Positions 20,325 through 31,942 of a DNA stretch of 64,000 nucleotides are shown here, piece after piece. The notes under the pieces were generated by a model. The model saw nothing but the letters and a program-made list of their open reading frames with translations, did no database searches and was not told where the DNA came from. Every line of letters begins with the position of its first letter. The first letter of the stretch is position 1. Position numbers and translations under genes: made by a program. Origin of the DNA: Marinobacter nauticus (GTDB taxonomy: Bacteria; Pseudomonadota; Gammaproteobacteria; Pseudomonadales; Oleiphilaceae); contig NZ_RBJB01000003.1 in NCBI RefSeq assembly GCF_003634635.1, forward strand, positions 124,001 through 188,000, in the 5' to 3' direction.

Positions 20325-21341
20325 ATGGCCATCAAACACCTGCGCACCGCCTTCGCAAGCCAATACCAGCCGGGCCAACCTGCCCGCCTCGTAGCGGGCG
20401 AGGCCCTGCAGGAACCGGGCGGCGACTACGAAGCCCTGCACAAGCAGATGAAGCGCCTGTTCAACAGCAAACCCGGCAAGAAATATGGCCGCTTCTCAGA
20501 CGACATCGGCGAATGCCCCTTCAGCGCCTGGCTCAAAGACTACCTGGAAGACAAACAGACCTTCGCGGCCATGACCGACCGTCTTTTCGGCCAGTGGCAG
20601 GAACTGCTTACCGGCAGCCAGGAAGAATTCGACGGCCACCTGATGATCGTACACGACGCCCTGGCCGATGCCGAAGTGGTGTACCTGTTTATCCTGGAAA
20701 CCGACAGCTCCATGCGCTTCGACGGCAGCCAGAAACTGGACGCCACCGACGTACTCAGCCTGTCGCGCCTGAACCTGGCCGTGCGAATTGAACTGGACGA
20801 CTGGCGCAACGCCAACGGCAGCGAAAACTACCTGACCCTGATCCACGGCCGCGGCACCGGCGACCCCGGCGAGCTGTTCATCCGCCTGTGCGCCTTCACC
20901 AACAGCGTGGACGTGGAAAAGGAAACCATGACCTTTCTGGACGCAGTGGAAGCCTTCGCCAAAACCAGCGAACCGGGAAAAGCCGGCGAAGTGCGCGCCA
21001 AGGCCTACGAATTCTGCAAAGACCAGCACGCCCTGGGCGAGCCCGTGGAAATCGAAGCTCTGTCGAATTACCTGGACGAAAGCCAGCCCCAGCGCTTCAA
21101 GGAATTCGCCAGCCAGAACGCCGAACTACCGGAAACCGGCGTACTGCACCCGGACCACCGCAAGGTCAAAAAACTCGTGCGCATCGCTGGCTCCGGCGGG
21201 GGTATGAGCGTGTCGTTCTCTTCAGACCTGGTGAACCAGGCGGTCTACTACGACCGTGACAAAGACGCCCTCACCATCACCCGCCTGCCCAAAGCGCTGC
21301 GAGAACAACTGCAACGGTACCTGGAAGCCCGCGAGGACTGA
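20325..21341 (+). CDS. yejK: Nucleoid-associated protein YejK (NdpA)
   Basis: 338 aa, the length of the YejK/37-kDa nucleoid-associated family. Recognisable blocks are GRFSDDIGECPFSAWLKDYL near residue 55 and the C-terminal VRIAGSGGGMSVSFSSDLVN. In E. coli YejK is abundant, binds the nucleoid and has been reported to interact with topoisomerase IV and gyrase. Monocistronic in appearance, convergent with trmH only 7 bases away. Confidence 0.92.
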   Translation: MAIKHLRTAFASQYQPGQPARLVAGEALQEPGGDYEALHKQMKRLFNSKPGKKYGRFSDDIGECPFSAWLKDYLEDKQTFAAMTDRLFGQWQELLTGSQEEFDGHLMIVHDALADAEVVYLFILETDSSMRFDGSQKLDATDVLSLSRLNLAVRIELDDWRNANGSENYLTLIHGRGTGDPGELFIRLCAFTNSVDVEKETMTFLDAVEAFAKTSEPGKAGEVRAKAYEFCKDQHALGEPVEIEALSNYLDESQPQRFKEFASQNAELPETGVLHPDHRKVKKLVRIAGSGGGMSVSFSSDLVNQAVYYDRDKDALTITRLPKALREQLQRYLEARED

Positions 21342-21348
21342 TCTAAAC

Positions 21349-22083
21349 TCAGTTCTCTGCAACATTCTCCGGCTGATCGTCCCACCGGGGGCGATTGGCC
21401 CTGAGCTTCCTGACCTCCTGCATCCAGCCCACGCCATCGATCAACTCCCCGGTTTCATGATCAATAGGCGGATACGGCAGGTTGCGATCATCACAGTACC
21501 GCTTCACTGTTGGCTGGCACCAACAGAACAGCAGACGGTTGTACTCGTCATCGGGCATCCGTCGCTGATCAAACATACCTGCCAGCTTCCGCTGACGCTG
21601 GGCTTCGGAAAGGATAATCGAGCAGGCTGAAGACACATTCAGCGATTCCACCATTCCCATCATCGGAATCACAATATGCTCATCCGCCTGTTCAGCAGTG
21701 ACCGGATTCACCCCATCCACCTCGTTACCCATGATAATCGTGCACGGCACGGTGTAATCCACCTCCCGAAAATCCACCGCCCGGTCTGACAATTGCGCCG
21801 CATACAGCTTGTGCCCCTGGGCCTTCAGCTCCGTTACCGCGTTATCCATGGTCGGATGGGTATGCGTTGTTACCCAATGAAAGCTGCCACCGGCTGTCTT
21901 ACGAAATGCCCGAAAACCCTCCTTGGGCCAGACCACGTGCATATTGGCCAGACCGAAGGCATCGCAGGACCGAATAATGGCCGACAGGTTTCTGGGTTTG
22001 TGCACCTGATCCGTCAGCACCCGCAGGTCTGGTTGGCGAGTGTTGAGGACTTGTTTGATTCGGGCGAGGCGTTCAGGGGTCAT
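21349..22083 (-). CDS. trmH: tRNA (guanosine-18-2'-O)-methyltransferase TrmH
   Basis: About 244 aa. SPOUT-family motifs are NLSAIIRSCDAFG (motif 1 with the catalytic Arg), CTIIMGNEVDGVNP (motif 2) and VESLNVSSACSIILSEAQRQR (motif 3, knot). The C-terminal extension is TrmH-specific. It methylates G18 in the D-loop of tRNAs. ATG 22083 gives the normal N-terminus MTPERLARIKQVL. The frame stays open further upstream only because it runs through a repeat element, so longer starts are rejected. Confidence 0.95.
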   Translation of the reverse strand: MTPERLARIKQVLNTRQPDLRVLTDQVHKPRNLSAIIRSCDAFGLANMHVVWPKEGFRAFRKTAGGSFHWVTTHTHPTMDNAVTELKAQGHKLYAAQLSDRAVDFREVDYTVPCTIIMGNEVDGVNPVTAEQADEHIVIPMMGMVESLNVSSACSIILSEAQRQRKLAGMFDQRRMPDDEYNRLLFCWCQPTVKRYCDDRNLPYPPIDHETGELIDGVGWMQEVRKLRANRPRWDDQPENVAEN

Positions 22084-22131
22084 GGGTAAAATCCAAGCCT
22101 TGTTGATGATGGCACAGCGGTCCGGGAAGGG

Positions 22132-22235
22132 CTTTGGGGGAGGCTTTCCAAAAATTTGCGGAGCCATGGATGGCGGAGCAGAAGCGCCACAGGGATGTGC
22201 CGTAAGGAGCGTTTTTTGGAAAGCCTCCACCAAAG
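22132..22235 (-). repeat. Structured inverted-repeat element, copy 3 (trmH/miaB divergent gap)
   Basis: Arms 22132-22154 and 22213-22235 are inverted repeats with one mismatch (shared block GGAGGCTTTCCAAAAA). The core, read on the minus strand, is nearly identical to copy 1: ACGCTCCTTACGGCACATCC, then TGTGGCGCTT, then CCGCCATCCATGGCTCCGC. It is only 49 bases before the trmH start and 166 before miaB. The remaining bases of the 318-base gap (22084-22401) show no other clear signal. Confidence 0.9.
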
Positions 22236-22401
22236 ACCTTCATGCACCACAACTCAAAGGCTGCGAATAATAGCACAGAGCCAAATGAGGAATACCGAGA
22301 CAACGGTGGTTGATGTTTAAGCACCCCGTTATAATGTGCAGTCCATTTTTGCCAGCGCCCCACTCCACCCCGGCGCCAACACACCAAACTACGTGAGACC
22401 C

Positions 22402-23748
22402 ATGGCCAAGAAGCTGTACATCAAAACCCACGGCTGCCAAATGAACGAGTACGACTCTGCCCGCATGGCAGACCTGCTCAAAACCGGCGAAGCGGTCGAA
22501 GTTACCGACAACGCCGATGACGCCGACATCCTGCTGCTGAACACCTGCTCCATCCGCGAAAAAGCCCAGGAGAAAGTGTTTCACCAGCTTGGCCGCTGGA
22601 AAAGTCTCAAAACCAAAAAACCCGACCTGATCATCGGCGTCGGCGGCTGCGTCGCCAGCCAGGAAGGCCAGGCCATCATCGACCGGGCGCCCTACGTGGA
22701 TATGGTATTCGGCCCGCAAACCCTGCATCGCCTGCCCGACATGATCACCGAAGTACGCACCAAAGGTAACGGCGTTGGCGTGGTCGACGTCAGCTTTCCG
22801 GAAATCGAGAAATTCGACAACCTGCCTGAGCCCGGCGCCGACGGCCCCTCTGCGTTTGTCTCCATTATGGAAGGCTGCAGCAAATACTGCACCTTCTGCG
22901 TGGTGCCCTACACCCGCGGCGAGGAAGTCAGCCGCCCGGTAGACGATGTCATCGCCGAAGTAGCTCATCTGGCTACCCAGGGAGTGCGGGAAGTGAATCT
23001 GCTGGGCCAGAACGTGAACGCATACCGTGGCGAAACCCACGACGGCGATCAAATGGACCTGGCGGAACTGATCGAAGTCATCGCCACCATCGACGGCATT
23101 GATCGCATCCGCTACACCACCTCTCACCCGGTGGAATTCAGCGATGCGCTGATTGAAGTCTACGAGCGGGTTCCCGAACTGGTCAGCCACCTGCACCTGC
23201 CGGTACAGAGCGGCTCTGATCGCATCCTCGCAGCGATGAAGCGGGGCCACACGGCGCTGGAGTACAAATCCAAGCTGCGCCGCCTGCGCAAGATCCGCCC
23301 GGACATCAGCTTTTCTTCGGATTTCATCATCGGCTTCCCGGGTGAAACCGACAAGGATTTCGAGGACACCATGAAGCTGATCAACGACATCGGCTTCGAC
23401 ATGTCCTTCAGCTTCATCTACAGCGCCCGCCCGGGTACACCGGCGTCTGACTTGCCGGACGATACGCCGATGGAGGTGAAGAAGCAGCGGTTGAGCATTC
23501 TTCAGGATCGCCTGAATCAAAATGTAATGGATATCAGCCGGAAGATGGTGGGTTCTACTCAGCGTATTCTGGTGACTGGTTTGTCCAAGAAGGATCCTGG
23601 TGAGTATGCGGGGCGTACGGAGAACAACCGTATTGTGAATTTCCGCCACGAGAATCCTGAGGTGGTTGGTCATTTCATCGACGTAGAAATCGTCGAGGCC
23701 TACCCGAACTCTCTTCGTGGTGTGCCGGTTAGTTCCGAGTTGTTTTAG
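22402..23748 (+). CDS. miaB: tRNA-2-methylthio-N6-isopentenyladenosine synthase MiaB
   Basis: 448 aa from ATG 22402, giving [19 protein letters not shown]. The MTTase domain cysteines are in [14 protein letters not shown] and VGGCVAS. The radical-SAM motif is [19 protein letters not shown], and a TRAM domain ends the protein. It adds the 2-methylthio group to i6A37 made by MiaA (55394-56437 in this window). Close match to E. coli MiaB over the whole length by eye. Confidence 0.97.
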   Translation: MAKKLYIKTHGCQMNEYDSARMADLLKTGEAVEVTDNADDADILLLNTCSIREKAQEKVFHQLGRWKSLKTKKPDLIIGVGGCVASQEGQAIIDRAPYVDMVFGPQTLHRLPDMITEVRTKGNGVGVVDVSFPEIEKFDNLPEPGADGPSAFVSIMEGCSKYCTFCVVPYTRGEEVSRPVDDVIAEVAHLATQGVREVNLLGQNVNAYRGETHDGDQMDLAELIEVIATIDGIDRIRYTTSHPVEFSDALIEVYERVPELVSHLHLPVQSGSDRILAAMKRGHTALEYKSKLRRLRKIRPDISFSSDFIIGFPGETDKDFEDTMKLINDIGFDMSFSFIYSARPGTPASDLPDDTPMEVKKQRLSILQDRLNQNVMDISRKMVGSTQRILVTGLSKKDPGEYAGRTENNRIVNFRHENPEVVGHFIDVEIVEAYPNSLRGVPVSSELF

Positions 23749-23782
23749 GCTTCGGCACCCATGTGCTCTTTGTGTGGCGTTG

Positions 23783-23894
23783 GGAGGCGGGCTGGATCAG
23801 CCTCCCAAAAACCGCTACGAGCACATCCGTGTGCGCTTCTCTACGGCCATCCATGGCCTCCGACATTTTTGGGAGGCTGATCCAGCCCGCCTCC
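23783..23894 (+). repeat. Structured inverted-repeat element, copy 4 (miaB/ybeZ gap)
   Basis: Arms 23783-23811 and 23866-23894 are perfect 29-base reverse complements, ending inward in CAGCCTCCCAAAAA. The 54-base core holds GAGCACATCCGTGTGCGC and GGCCATCCATGGCC hairpins and aligns with copies 1, 3 and 5. It lies 34 bases after the miaB stop, on the same strand orientation as copies 1 and 2. With copy 5 it fills much of the 449-base gap before ybeZ (23749-24197). Bases 23895-24031 between the two copies show no gene or clear signal. Confidence 0.92.
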
Positions 23895-24031
23895 GCGTAT
23901 CATGCAGTAGCATGCCAGTAATACCTGGACAGGCTTTCAAATTATTCCAGAGCGCAGAGAAAACCGACGCCGCTGAAATGTTCCTCCGCTTGTTTTTTCC
24001 TTTCGAGCCTGCACATAGTCAGAAAGGACGG

Positions 24032-24131
24032 TGCGTGGTTATGCTTCCACAGACTGTTGAGGGCCAGGGACGGCCCGAAACAAGCGCACAGGGATGTGCT
24101 CGTAGCGTGTCTGTGGAAGCATAACCACGCA
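24032..24131 (-). repeat. Structured inverted-repeat element, copy 5 (miaB/ybeZ gap)
   Basis: Arms 24032-24054 and 24109-24131 are perfect 23-base reverse complements (inner end TGCTTCCACAGAC). Read on the minus strand the core is ACGCTACGAGCACATCCC, TGTGCGCTTG, then GGGCC-GTCCCT-GGCCC. The last hairpin keeps its pairing although its bases differ from GGCCA-TCCA-TGGCC of the other copies. It is opposite in orientation to copy 4, 137 bases away. Confidence 0.9.
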
Positions 24132-24159
24132 TCGGCCATACTCCACCCATAGAAATGCT

Positions 24160-24179
24160 GACTCCCAACCAGGGGAGTC
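24160..24179 (+). promoter_or_regulatory. Small hairpin in the ybeZ leader
   Basis: GACTCCC (24160-24166) pairs with GGGAGTC (24173-24179) over a 6-base loop, ending 9 bases before the GGAG ribosome-binding site of ybeZ. It could affect initiation; no function is demonstrated. Confidence 0.35.
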
Positions 24180-24197
24180 CAACGAAACGGAGCAAGA

Positions 24198-25184
24198 TTG
24201 AACACTCACGATACCAGACAATTTGACCTGCACCCGGTGGACCAGCGCCGCCTGGCGACCTTGTGCGGACAGTTTGATGAACACCTGAAAATGATCGAGC
24301 AGCGCCTGCAAGTGAAAGTTGGCCGGCGCGGGCATCACTTTCGGGTGGAAGGCAGCACTGAAAACGTAGCCGCGGCCACCGAGGTTATCCGGCATCTGTA
24401 CCGGGAAACCGAGGCCAGTGATGACATACCGCCCGATACCGTGCACCTGTTCATCCGCGAAACCGGCCTGGAACGGCTGCCGGATGATGTGCCTTACGAT
24501 GAAGGCCAGGTCACTGTTATCAAGACACCCAAGCTGACCGCCAAACCCCGTGGCCGGAATCAGCAGAAGTATGTGCATAACATTCGCACCCACGACATCA
24601 ACTTCGGCATCGGGCCCGCGGGTACCGGTAAGACGTGGTTGGCAGTGGCTTGTGCTGTCGAGGCTCTGAAAGACGAGCAGGTGAAGCGTATTCTGCTGGT
24701 TCGGCCGGCGGTGGAGGCCGGCGAGAAGCTGGGCTTTTTGCCTGGTGATCTGGCCCAGAAAGTGGACCCGTACCTGCGCCCGCTCTACGACGCACTATAC
24801 GAAATGCTGGGATTCGATCAGGTAACCCGCCTGATCGAGAAAAGCGTAATCGAGATTGCCCCCCTGGCCTTCATGCGCGGCCGCACCCTGAACAACTCGT
24901 TTATTATTCTGGACGAAAGCCAGAACACCACCCGGGAGCAGATGAAGATGTTCCTGACCCGGATAGGCTTTGGCTCTACCGCGGTCATTACCGGCGATAC
25001 CACCCAGGTGGACCTGCCCCGCGGACAGAATTCCGGGCTGATTCATGCCGCCAGCGTGTTGAGCAAGGTCCCGGGTATTGGCTTTACCCGTTTCGACGCC
25101 AAGGATGTGGTGCGTCACCCCCTGGTTCAACGCATTGTTGAAGCCTACGATTCTTTCAACGACGGGAGTGCCACAGGCCAATGA
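24198..25184 (+). CDS. ybeZ: PhoH-like ATPase YbeZ
   Basis: 328 aa. Walker A is [13 protein letters not shown] (about 137-149) and Walker B sits in [12 protein letters not shown]. An N-terminal KH-like region precedes the PhoH domain. The start is TTG 24198, with GGAG 5 bases before it. YbeZ is an RNA-associated ATPase that interacts with YbeY. First gene of ybeZ-ybeY-corC-lnt, each junction overlapping by 4 to 11 bases. Confidence 0.95.
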   Translation: MNTHDTRQFDLHPVDQRRLATLCGQFDEHLKMIEQRLQVKVGRRGHHFRVEGSTENVAAATEVIRHLYRETEASDDIPPDTVHLFIRETGLERLPDDVPYDEGQVTVIKTPKLTAKPRGRNQQKYVHNIRTHDINFGIGPAGTGKTWLAVACAVEALKDEQVKRILLVRPAVEAGEKLGFLPGDLAQKVDPYLRPLYDALYEMLGFDQVTRLIEKSVIEIAPLAFMRGRTLNNSFIILDESQNTTREQMKMFLTRIGFGSTAVITGDTTQVDLPRGQNSGLIHAASVLSKVPGIGFTRFDAKDVVRHPLVQRIVEAYDSFNDGSATGQ

Positions 25185-25654
25185 GCAAGGTAACTGTGGA
25201 CCTTCAGATGGCCTTTGACGGCACGGGCGTACCTACCGAGGCGTTGTTTGAAGCCTGGGCAGAGGCGGCGTGGCAGGATGAGAATCCAACCGAAGTAACC
25301 ATCCGTATTGTCGACAACGACGAGAGCCGTGAGCTGAATCACCAGTACCGGGACAAGGACAAGCCTACCAATGTTTTGTCCTTCCCATTTGAAGCACCAG
25401 CGGGTATAACGGTGCCATTGGCCGGAGATCTCGTGATTTGCGCGCCAGTTGTTGAACAGGAAGCGCGGGAGCAGAGCAAAGACGCTGTCGCTCACTGGGC
25501 CCATATGGTGGTGCACGGTATGTTGCATCTCCAGGGCTACGATCATGTTGAAAATAATGAAGCCGAGGTCATGGAAGCCCTCGAGATCCGGCTGCTTGCG
25601 CAGCTCGGATTTGCTAACCCTTACGAAGCAGAGGAAACGGAACCAGACTCATGA
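25181..25654 (+). CDS. ybeY: Endoribonuclease YbeY
   Basis: 157 aa, UPF0054 family. The zinc-binding motif [15 protein letters not shown] (HxxxHxxxxxH, about 108-122) is intact, as is [20 protein letters not shown]. YbeY matures the 16S rRNA 3' end and takes part in ribosome quality control. Its ATG overlaps the ybeZ stop (ATGA) and its stop overlaps corC the same way. Confidence 0.97.
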   Translation: MSKVTVDLQMAFDGTGVPTEALFEAWAEAAWQDENPTEVTIRIVDNDESRELNHQYRDKDKPTNVLSFPFEAPAGITVPLAGDLVICAPVVEQEAREQSKDAVAHWAHMVVHGMLHLQGYDHVENNEAEVMEALEIRLLAQLGFANPYEAEETEPDS

Positions 25655-26496
25655 GCGACGATCAGTCGAGTCGCAGTCAGGGCAACAAGTCCTGGCTGGA
25701 GCGTATATCACAGGCCTTTTCCAGCGGGCCTGAGTCCGTCGAGGACGTGCTGGAAATCCTGCGGGATGCCGAATCCCAAAGCATTATTGATGCTGATTCC
25801 ATGAGCATCATTGAAGGCGCCATGCAGGTGATCGACATGCGGGTGGATGAGATCATGATCCCCCGATCCCAGATGATCACCGTAAAGGCATCTCAGGAAC
25901 CCAAAGAGTTCCTGCCCGAGATTATGTCCTCCGCCCATAGCCGCTTTCCGGTCATCGGCGAAAGTCAGGATGACGTTATCGGGGTACTGCTGGCGAAAGA
26001 CCTGCTTCCTCTTGCCCTCAACAACGATCTGAACTGGAACCGCATCCGCGAGATCCTGCGGCCGCCCACCTTTGTTCCCGAAAGCAAGCGTTTGAACCAG
26101 TTGCTCAAGGAGTTCAAGGAAAACCGCAACCACATGGCGATTGTGGTGGATGAGTACGGCGGAACCGCTGGCCTTATCACCATCGAAGACGTGCTGGAAC
26201 AGATCGTCGGTGAAATCGAAGACGAACATGACTTCGATGAGGAGACCCATATAAAGGCCCGGGGCGACGGGACCTTTGCGGTGAAGGCCGTAACGCCCAT
26301 CGATGATTTCAACGAATTCTTCGAGACAGACATGGATGAAGAAGAGTTCGATACCATTGGCGGCCTGGTACTGAAAGAATTTGGACACCTGCCCAGACGG
26401 GGCGAAACGGTTGAATTCGGCGGCTTGCAGTTTACTATTGCCAACGCCGATAACCGAGTCATCCGTCTGTTGCAGGTAACCCGCAGTGAGTCATGA
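25651..26496 (+). CDS. corC: CorC/YbeX, CBS-domain protein (Mg/Co efflux or ribosome-linked)
   Basis: 281 aa. After an N-terminal linker comes a CBS pair (about 68-190; [12 protein letters not shown] and [33 protein letters not shown] are family hallmarks). A C-terminal CorC/HlyC transporter-associated domain (about 200-278) follows. No membrane segment is present. Linked in enterobacteria to Co2+/Mg2+ efflux and, as YbeX, to ribosome metabolism. ATGA overlap with ybeY. Confidence 0.94.
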   Translation: MSDDQSSRSQGNKSWLERISQAFSSGPESVEDVLEILRDAESQSIIDADSMSIIEGAMQVIDMRVDEIMIPRSQMITVKASQEPKEFLPEIMSSAHSRFPVIGESQDDVIGVLLAKDLLPLALNNDLNWNRIREILRPPTFVPESKRLNQLLKEFKENRNHMAIVVDEYGGTAGLITIEDVLEQIVGEIEDEHDFDEETHIKARGDGTFAVKAVTPIDDFNEFFETDMDEEEFDTIGGLVLKEFGHLPRRGETVEFGGLQFTIANADNRVIRLLQVTRSES

Positions 26497-28030
26497 TCCA
26501 CAGCACCCGCCACTGAAACCCCCGTTCACCACCCGAAAATGGCTGGGCGCCGCAATCCTTGTGATTGCCGGCGCTCTGCAAACACTGACCTTCTCGCCAT
26601 TCTATCTGTGGTGGCTGGGGCCCCTGTCGGTGTTTCTGATCCTGCTGGTCACCGTCCATCAGGCGCCAGACAAGCTGTTCCGCTCCGGCTGGCTGGCCGG
26701 GCTTGGTCTGTTCGCCTCCGGTGCCAGCTGGATTTACGTCAGCATCAGCGAGCACGGCAATACTTCGGTACCTCTGGCCATTGTACTCATGGTCCTGTTT
26801 ATTGCCGGGCTGGCCCTGTTCCATGGGCTGGCGTTCTGGTTCTGGGGCAAACTCGCCAAAGACAGCGCACCACGCCGACTCTTGCTGTTCCCTGCCATCT
26901 GGATTCTGGGTGACTGGCTGCGCGGCTGGCTGCTGACCGGTTTTCCATGGCTTTATCTGGGCACCGCCCATACCGACGGCCCCCTGGCCGGGCTGGCGCC
27001 GCTGACTGGCGTGCATGGCATTACCTTCTGGATCACCGTTACCGCAGTGGCTGCTTACGGCGCCTGGTGGCTGTTCAAACTTGACAGGAAGGTCACTGCT
27101 GGAGCCATTCTGGTAGCAGCCCTGATGCCCTGGTTGATTGCCCCGGCCATGAACAAAGCTGACTGGACCGAGCTCAGCAAAGAACCCGTCAGCTTTGCGG
27201 CGATGCAGGGCAACATACCGCAACAGATCAAGTGGGATCCTGATTTTCTGCGCGATCAGATTGTGGCTTATCTGGGCATGACCGAAGCGCACTGGCAAAC
27301 CGACCTGATTCTCTGGCCAGAAACAGCCATCCCCATTCCGCAGGACCAGGCTGGCAAGGTCATTGATCATATCCGGGAACAGCTAGGGGAAAACAGCACG
27401 CTGATCACCGGCATCCCCTGGTATGGCTACAGCGGCCAGATTGAAGACTACACTTTCCACAACAGCATTATGGCCATCGGCAATGGCGAGGGAATGTACC
27501 ACAAACAGAAGCTGGTGCCCTTTGGCGAATATGTGCCACTTCAGGGTCTGCTGCGGGGGCTGATCGGTTTCTTTGACCTGCCCATGAGTAGCTTCACGCC
27601 TGGGCCAGAGCAGCAAGCGCCGCTGGTCGCCAATGGCATGAAAATCACCCCTTACATCTGCTATGAAGTGGCCTACCCCGATTTCGTGGCGTTTAATGCC
27701 CGCAACACCGATCTGCTGCTGACAATCAGTAACGACGGCTGGTTCGGTGATTCCATCGGGCCGCTGCAACATCTGCAGCTTGCCCGCATGAGAGCCCTGG
27801 AGACCGGCCGCTACATGCTGCGGGGTACCAACAACGGCGTCACTGCAATCATCAATCACAAGGGCAAGATTACCGAGCGCATCCCACAGTTCGAGCGCGC
27901 GGTGCTGACCGGTGAGGTATTTACGGCAACCGGGAGCACACCCTACATGCAAACAGGATCCTGGCCGGTGCTGACGTTGGCGATCATCCTGATTGTGTTC
28001 ATTCGCGAGCGGGTAATCCCGAAAAACTGA
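26486..28030 (+). CDS. lnt: Apolipoprotein N-acyltransferase
   Basis: 514 aa. The N-terminal half has about six membrane helices, and the C-terminal nitrilase-like periplasmic domain carries the Glu-Lys-Cys triad (LWPETAIP, KLVPFGEYVP, ICYEVAYPD). It adds the third acyl chain to the N-terminal Cys of lipoproteins, completing maturation before Lol sorting. GTG 26486 is the only start candidate before the first helix. It overlaps corC by 11 bases and has no strong ribosome-binding site, suggesting coupling. Confidence 0.96.
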   Translation: MSHDPQHPPLKPPFTTRKWLGAAILVIAGALQTLTFSPFYLWWLGPLSVFLILLVTVHQAPDKLFRSGWLAGLGLFASGASWIYVSISEHGNTSVPLAIVLMVLFIAGLALFHGLAFWFWGKLAKDSAPRRLLLFPAIWILGDWLRGWLLTGFPWLYLGTAHTDGPLAGLAPLTGVHGITFWITVTAVAAYGAWWLFKLDRKVTAGAILVAALMPWLIAPAMNKADWTELSKEPVSFAAMQGNIPQQIKWDPDFLRDQIVAYLGMTEAHWQTDLILWPETAIPIPQDQAGKVIDHIREQLGENSTLITGIPWYGYSGQIEDYTFHNSIMAIGNGEGMYHKQKLVPFGEYVPLQGLLRGLIGFFDLPMSSFTPGPEQQAPLVANGMKITPYICYEVAYPDFVAFNARNTDLLLTISNDGWFGDSIGPLQHLQLARMRALETGRYMLRGTNNGVTAIINHKGKITERIPQFERAVLTGEVFTATGSTPYMQTGSWPVLTLAIILIVFIRERVIPKN

Positions 28031-28037
28031 GCGCCTT

Positions 28038-28067
28038 GAGCCTGCTGCTCAGATGGCTTGCAGGCTC
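28038..28067. terminator. Possible terminator between lnt and the convergent DUF1451 gene
   Basis: GAGCCTG (28038-28044) pairs with CAGGCTC (28061-28067) across a 16-base loop in the 49-base convergent gap. There is no T-tract on either side, so confidence is low. Confidence 0.3.
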
Positions 28068-28079
28068 GAGACGATGGCT

Positions 28080-28628
28080 TCAGCTTTCTTTCGGTGGCCA
28101 CCGGCTGGTAACCCGCTCAAAGTAATGGGAGCCGCAGGCCTCGCAGGGATGCAGGTGGCTGGTCTTGGTCAGACAAAGCATGTGGCTGCAGTTCATGCAC
28201 CGGAACATACCCGCCGTGGCCACTTCACCGGAGATATAGTGACTGACGTCCTGATTCTCCAGCTTCTGCTTCAGTTCCAGAGTATCAACCAGGGTCTGAT
28301 CGGCCACCGAGAGAAGCCGGTCTGCCAGGGTGTGTTCCAGTAATGCGATATCCAGTTGCAGCCATTCTCCCAGGCCTTCGCCGGTCTCCTCCACGAAATG
28401 CAACAGGTGCTCCAGATCCCGCTGAAGATACGCCCCGAGCAGATCCGCTTCTTCCCGGGTCATTTCCTCGATCTCGTATTCCACTTCTATCGCTTTCTGA
28501 ACTTCTTCCTCCAGCGTCTGCAACGACGTTTCCTGTAGCTCATGCAGGCGTGTCTGTACCCGCTCAAGCATTCGGTCGTAAACCTCAAGGGCTTTTCCGG
28601 AGAGGTGACTGCGTTCTGGCTCGCTCAT
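28080..28628 (-). CDS. Zinc-ribbon protein of the DUF1451 (YbeL) family
   Basis: 182 aa. A long acidic helical region (about 1-130, coiled-coil-like) is followed by a zinc ribbon with CMNC (about 144-147) and CEAC (about 162-165). E. coli ybeL of this family is also near leuS, and the gene here is divergent from leuS. Function is unknown; a nucleic-acid or protein adaptor role is only a guess from the ribbon. Confidence 0.85.
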   Translation of the reverse strand: MSEPERSHLSGKALEVYDRMLERVQTRLHELQETSLQTLEEEVQKAIEVEYEIEEMTREEADLLGAYLQRDLEHLLHFVEETGEGLGEWLQLDIALLEHTLADRLLSVADQTLVDTLELKQKLENQDVSHYISGEVATAGMFRCMNCSHMLCLTKTSHLHPCEACGSHYFERVTSRWPPKES

Positions 28629-28704
28629 TTGGGCTCCTTATCTGCACCTTTCACCATACTCTCAGTCTGGCACAAACCCGCAGAATTGGCAGACTACCTG
28701 TTAA

Positions 28705-31365
<2,661 letters not shown>

Positions 31366-31366
31366 G

Positions 31367-31942
31367 ATGCCCTGCCCTGTCCCTGAACTGAAAAAGCTGG
31401 GCCTTCTGGCACTGCTTGCCTCGCTGCTCACCCTGACCGGCTGTGGCTTTCAGTTACGGGGCAGCTCCCCCGTTCCGGCTGCCCTGCAACCCCTGGCTAT
31501 TGACTGCCCGTCCTCCCTGCCCGGACAGTTCTGCCAGTCTCTGCGTGAGCAGCTGGAGCTCGGTGGCATCGAGCTGCGGAATCCGGGCCAGGCAGACTAC
31601 CTGCTGCGCCTGTCGGACTACCGCCAGGACCGCCGGGCTTCAGCCATTACCGCACAGGCAGCGGCGGCTGAGTACATTCTGCGCCACACGGTCGCCATGG
31701 AGCTGGTGACCAAGGACCAGATCCCGCTGATTGCCACCACCGACCTGAACGCCAGTGAAACCTACCGCTACGACGAGACCAATGTACTCGCCAAACAGCG
31801 CGAGGAAGACGAATTGCGGCAACAATTGGGCGATCGCCTTGCCCAACAAGTTATCTTCCGGCTGGCGCCTATGTCCCGACAACGAATTGATGCCCTGGTT
31901 CAGGAACACACTGCCGATGGTGAGGAGCCTGAATCACCATGA
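31367..31942 (+). CDS. lptE: LPS-assembly lipoprotein LptE (RlpB)
   Basis: 191 aa. A lipoprotein signal peptide (KKLGLLALLASLLTLTGC, lipobox LTGC, Cys about 26) is followed by GFQLRG, the LptE hallmark. It plugs the LptD barrel in the outer membrane and assists LPS insertion. The order leuS-lptE-holA is as in E. coli. The stop overlaps holA (ATGA). Confidence 0.94.
   Translation: MPCPVPELKKLGLLALLASLLTLTGCGFQLRGSSPVPAALQPLAIDCPSSLPGQFCQSLREQLELGGIELRNPGQADYLLRLSDYRQDRRASAITAQAAAAEYILRHTVAMELVTKDQIPLIATTDLNASETYRYDETNVLAKQREEDELRQQLGDRLAQQVIFRLAPMSRQRIDALVQEHTADGEEPESP

Noticed and set aside
22083..22233. N-terminal extension of TrmH
   Set aside because: The extra residues are translated from element copy 3; the family N-terminus begins at 22083.
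22240..23673. 477-codon open frame on the minus strand
   Set aside because: Antisense shadow of miaB; composition is typical of a codon-bias artefact.
23717..24124. 135-codon open frame after miaB
   Set aside because: Runs through element copies 4 and 5 in a single frame and has no protein-like conservation.
15109..24131. CRISPR array or integron attC sites as an explanation of the repeats
   Set aside because: Repeats are kilobases apart, there are no spacers, and attC elements conserve their outer ends and vary in the centre, the reverse of what is seen here. No integrase or cas gene is present.
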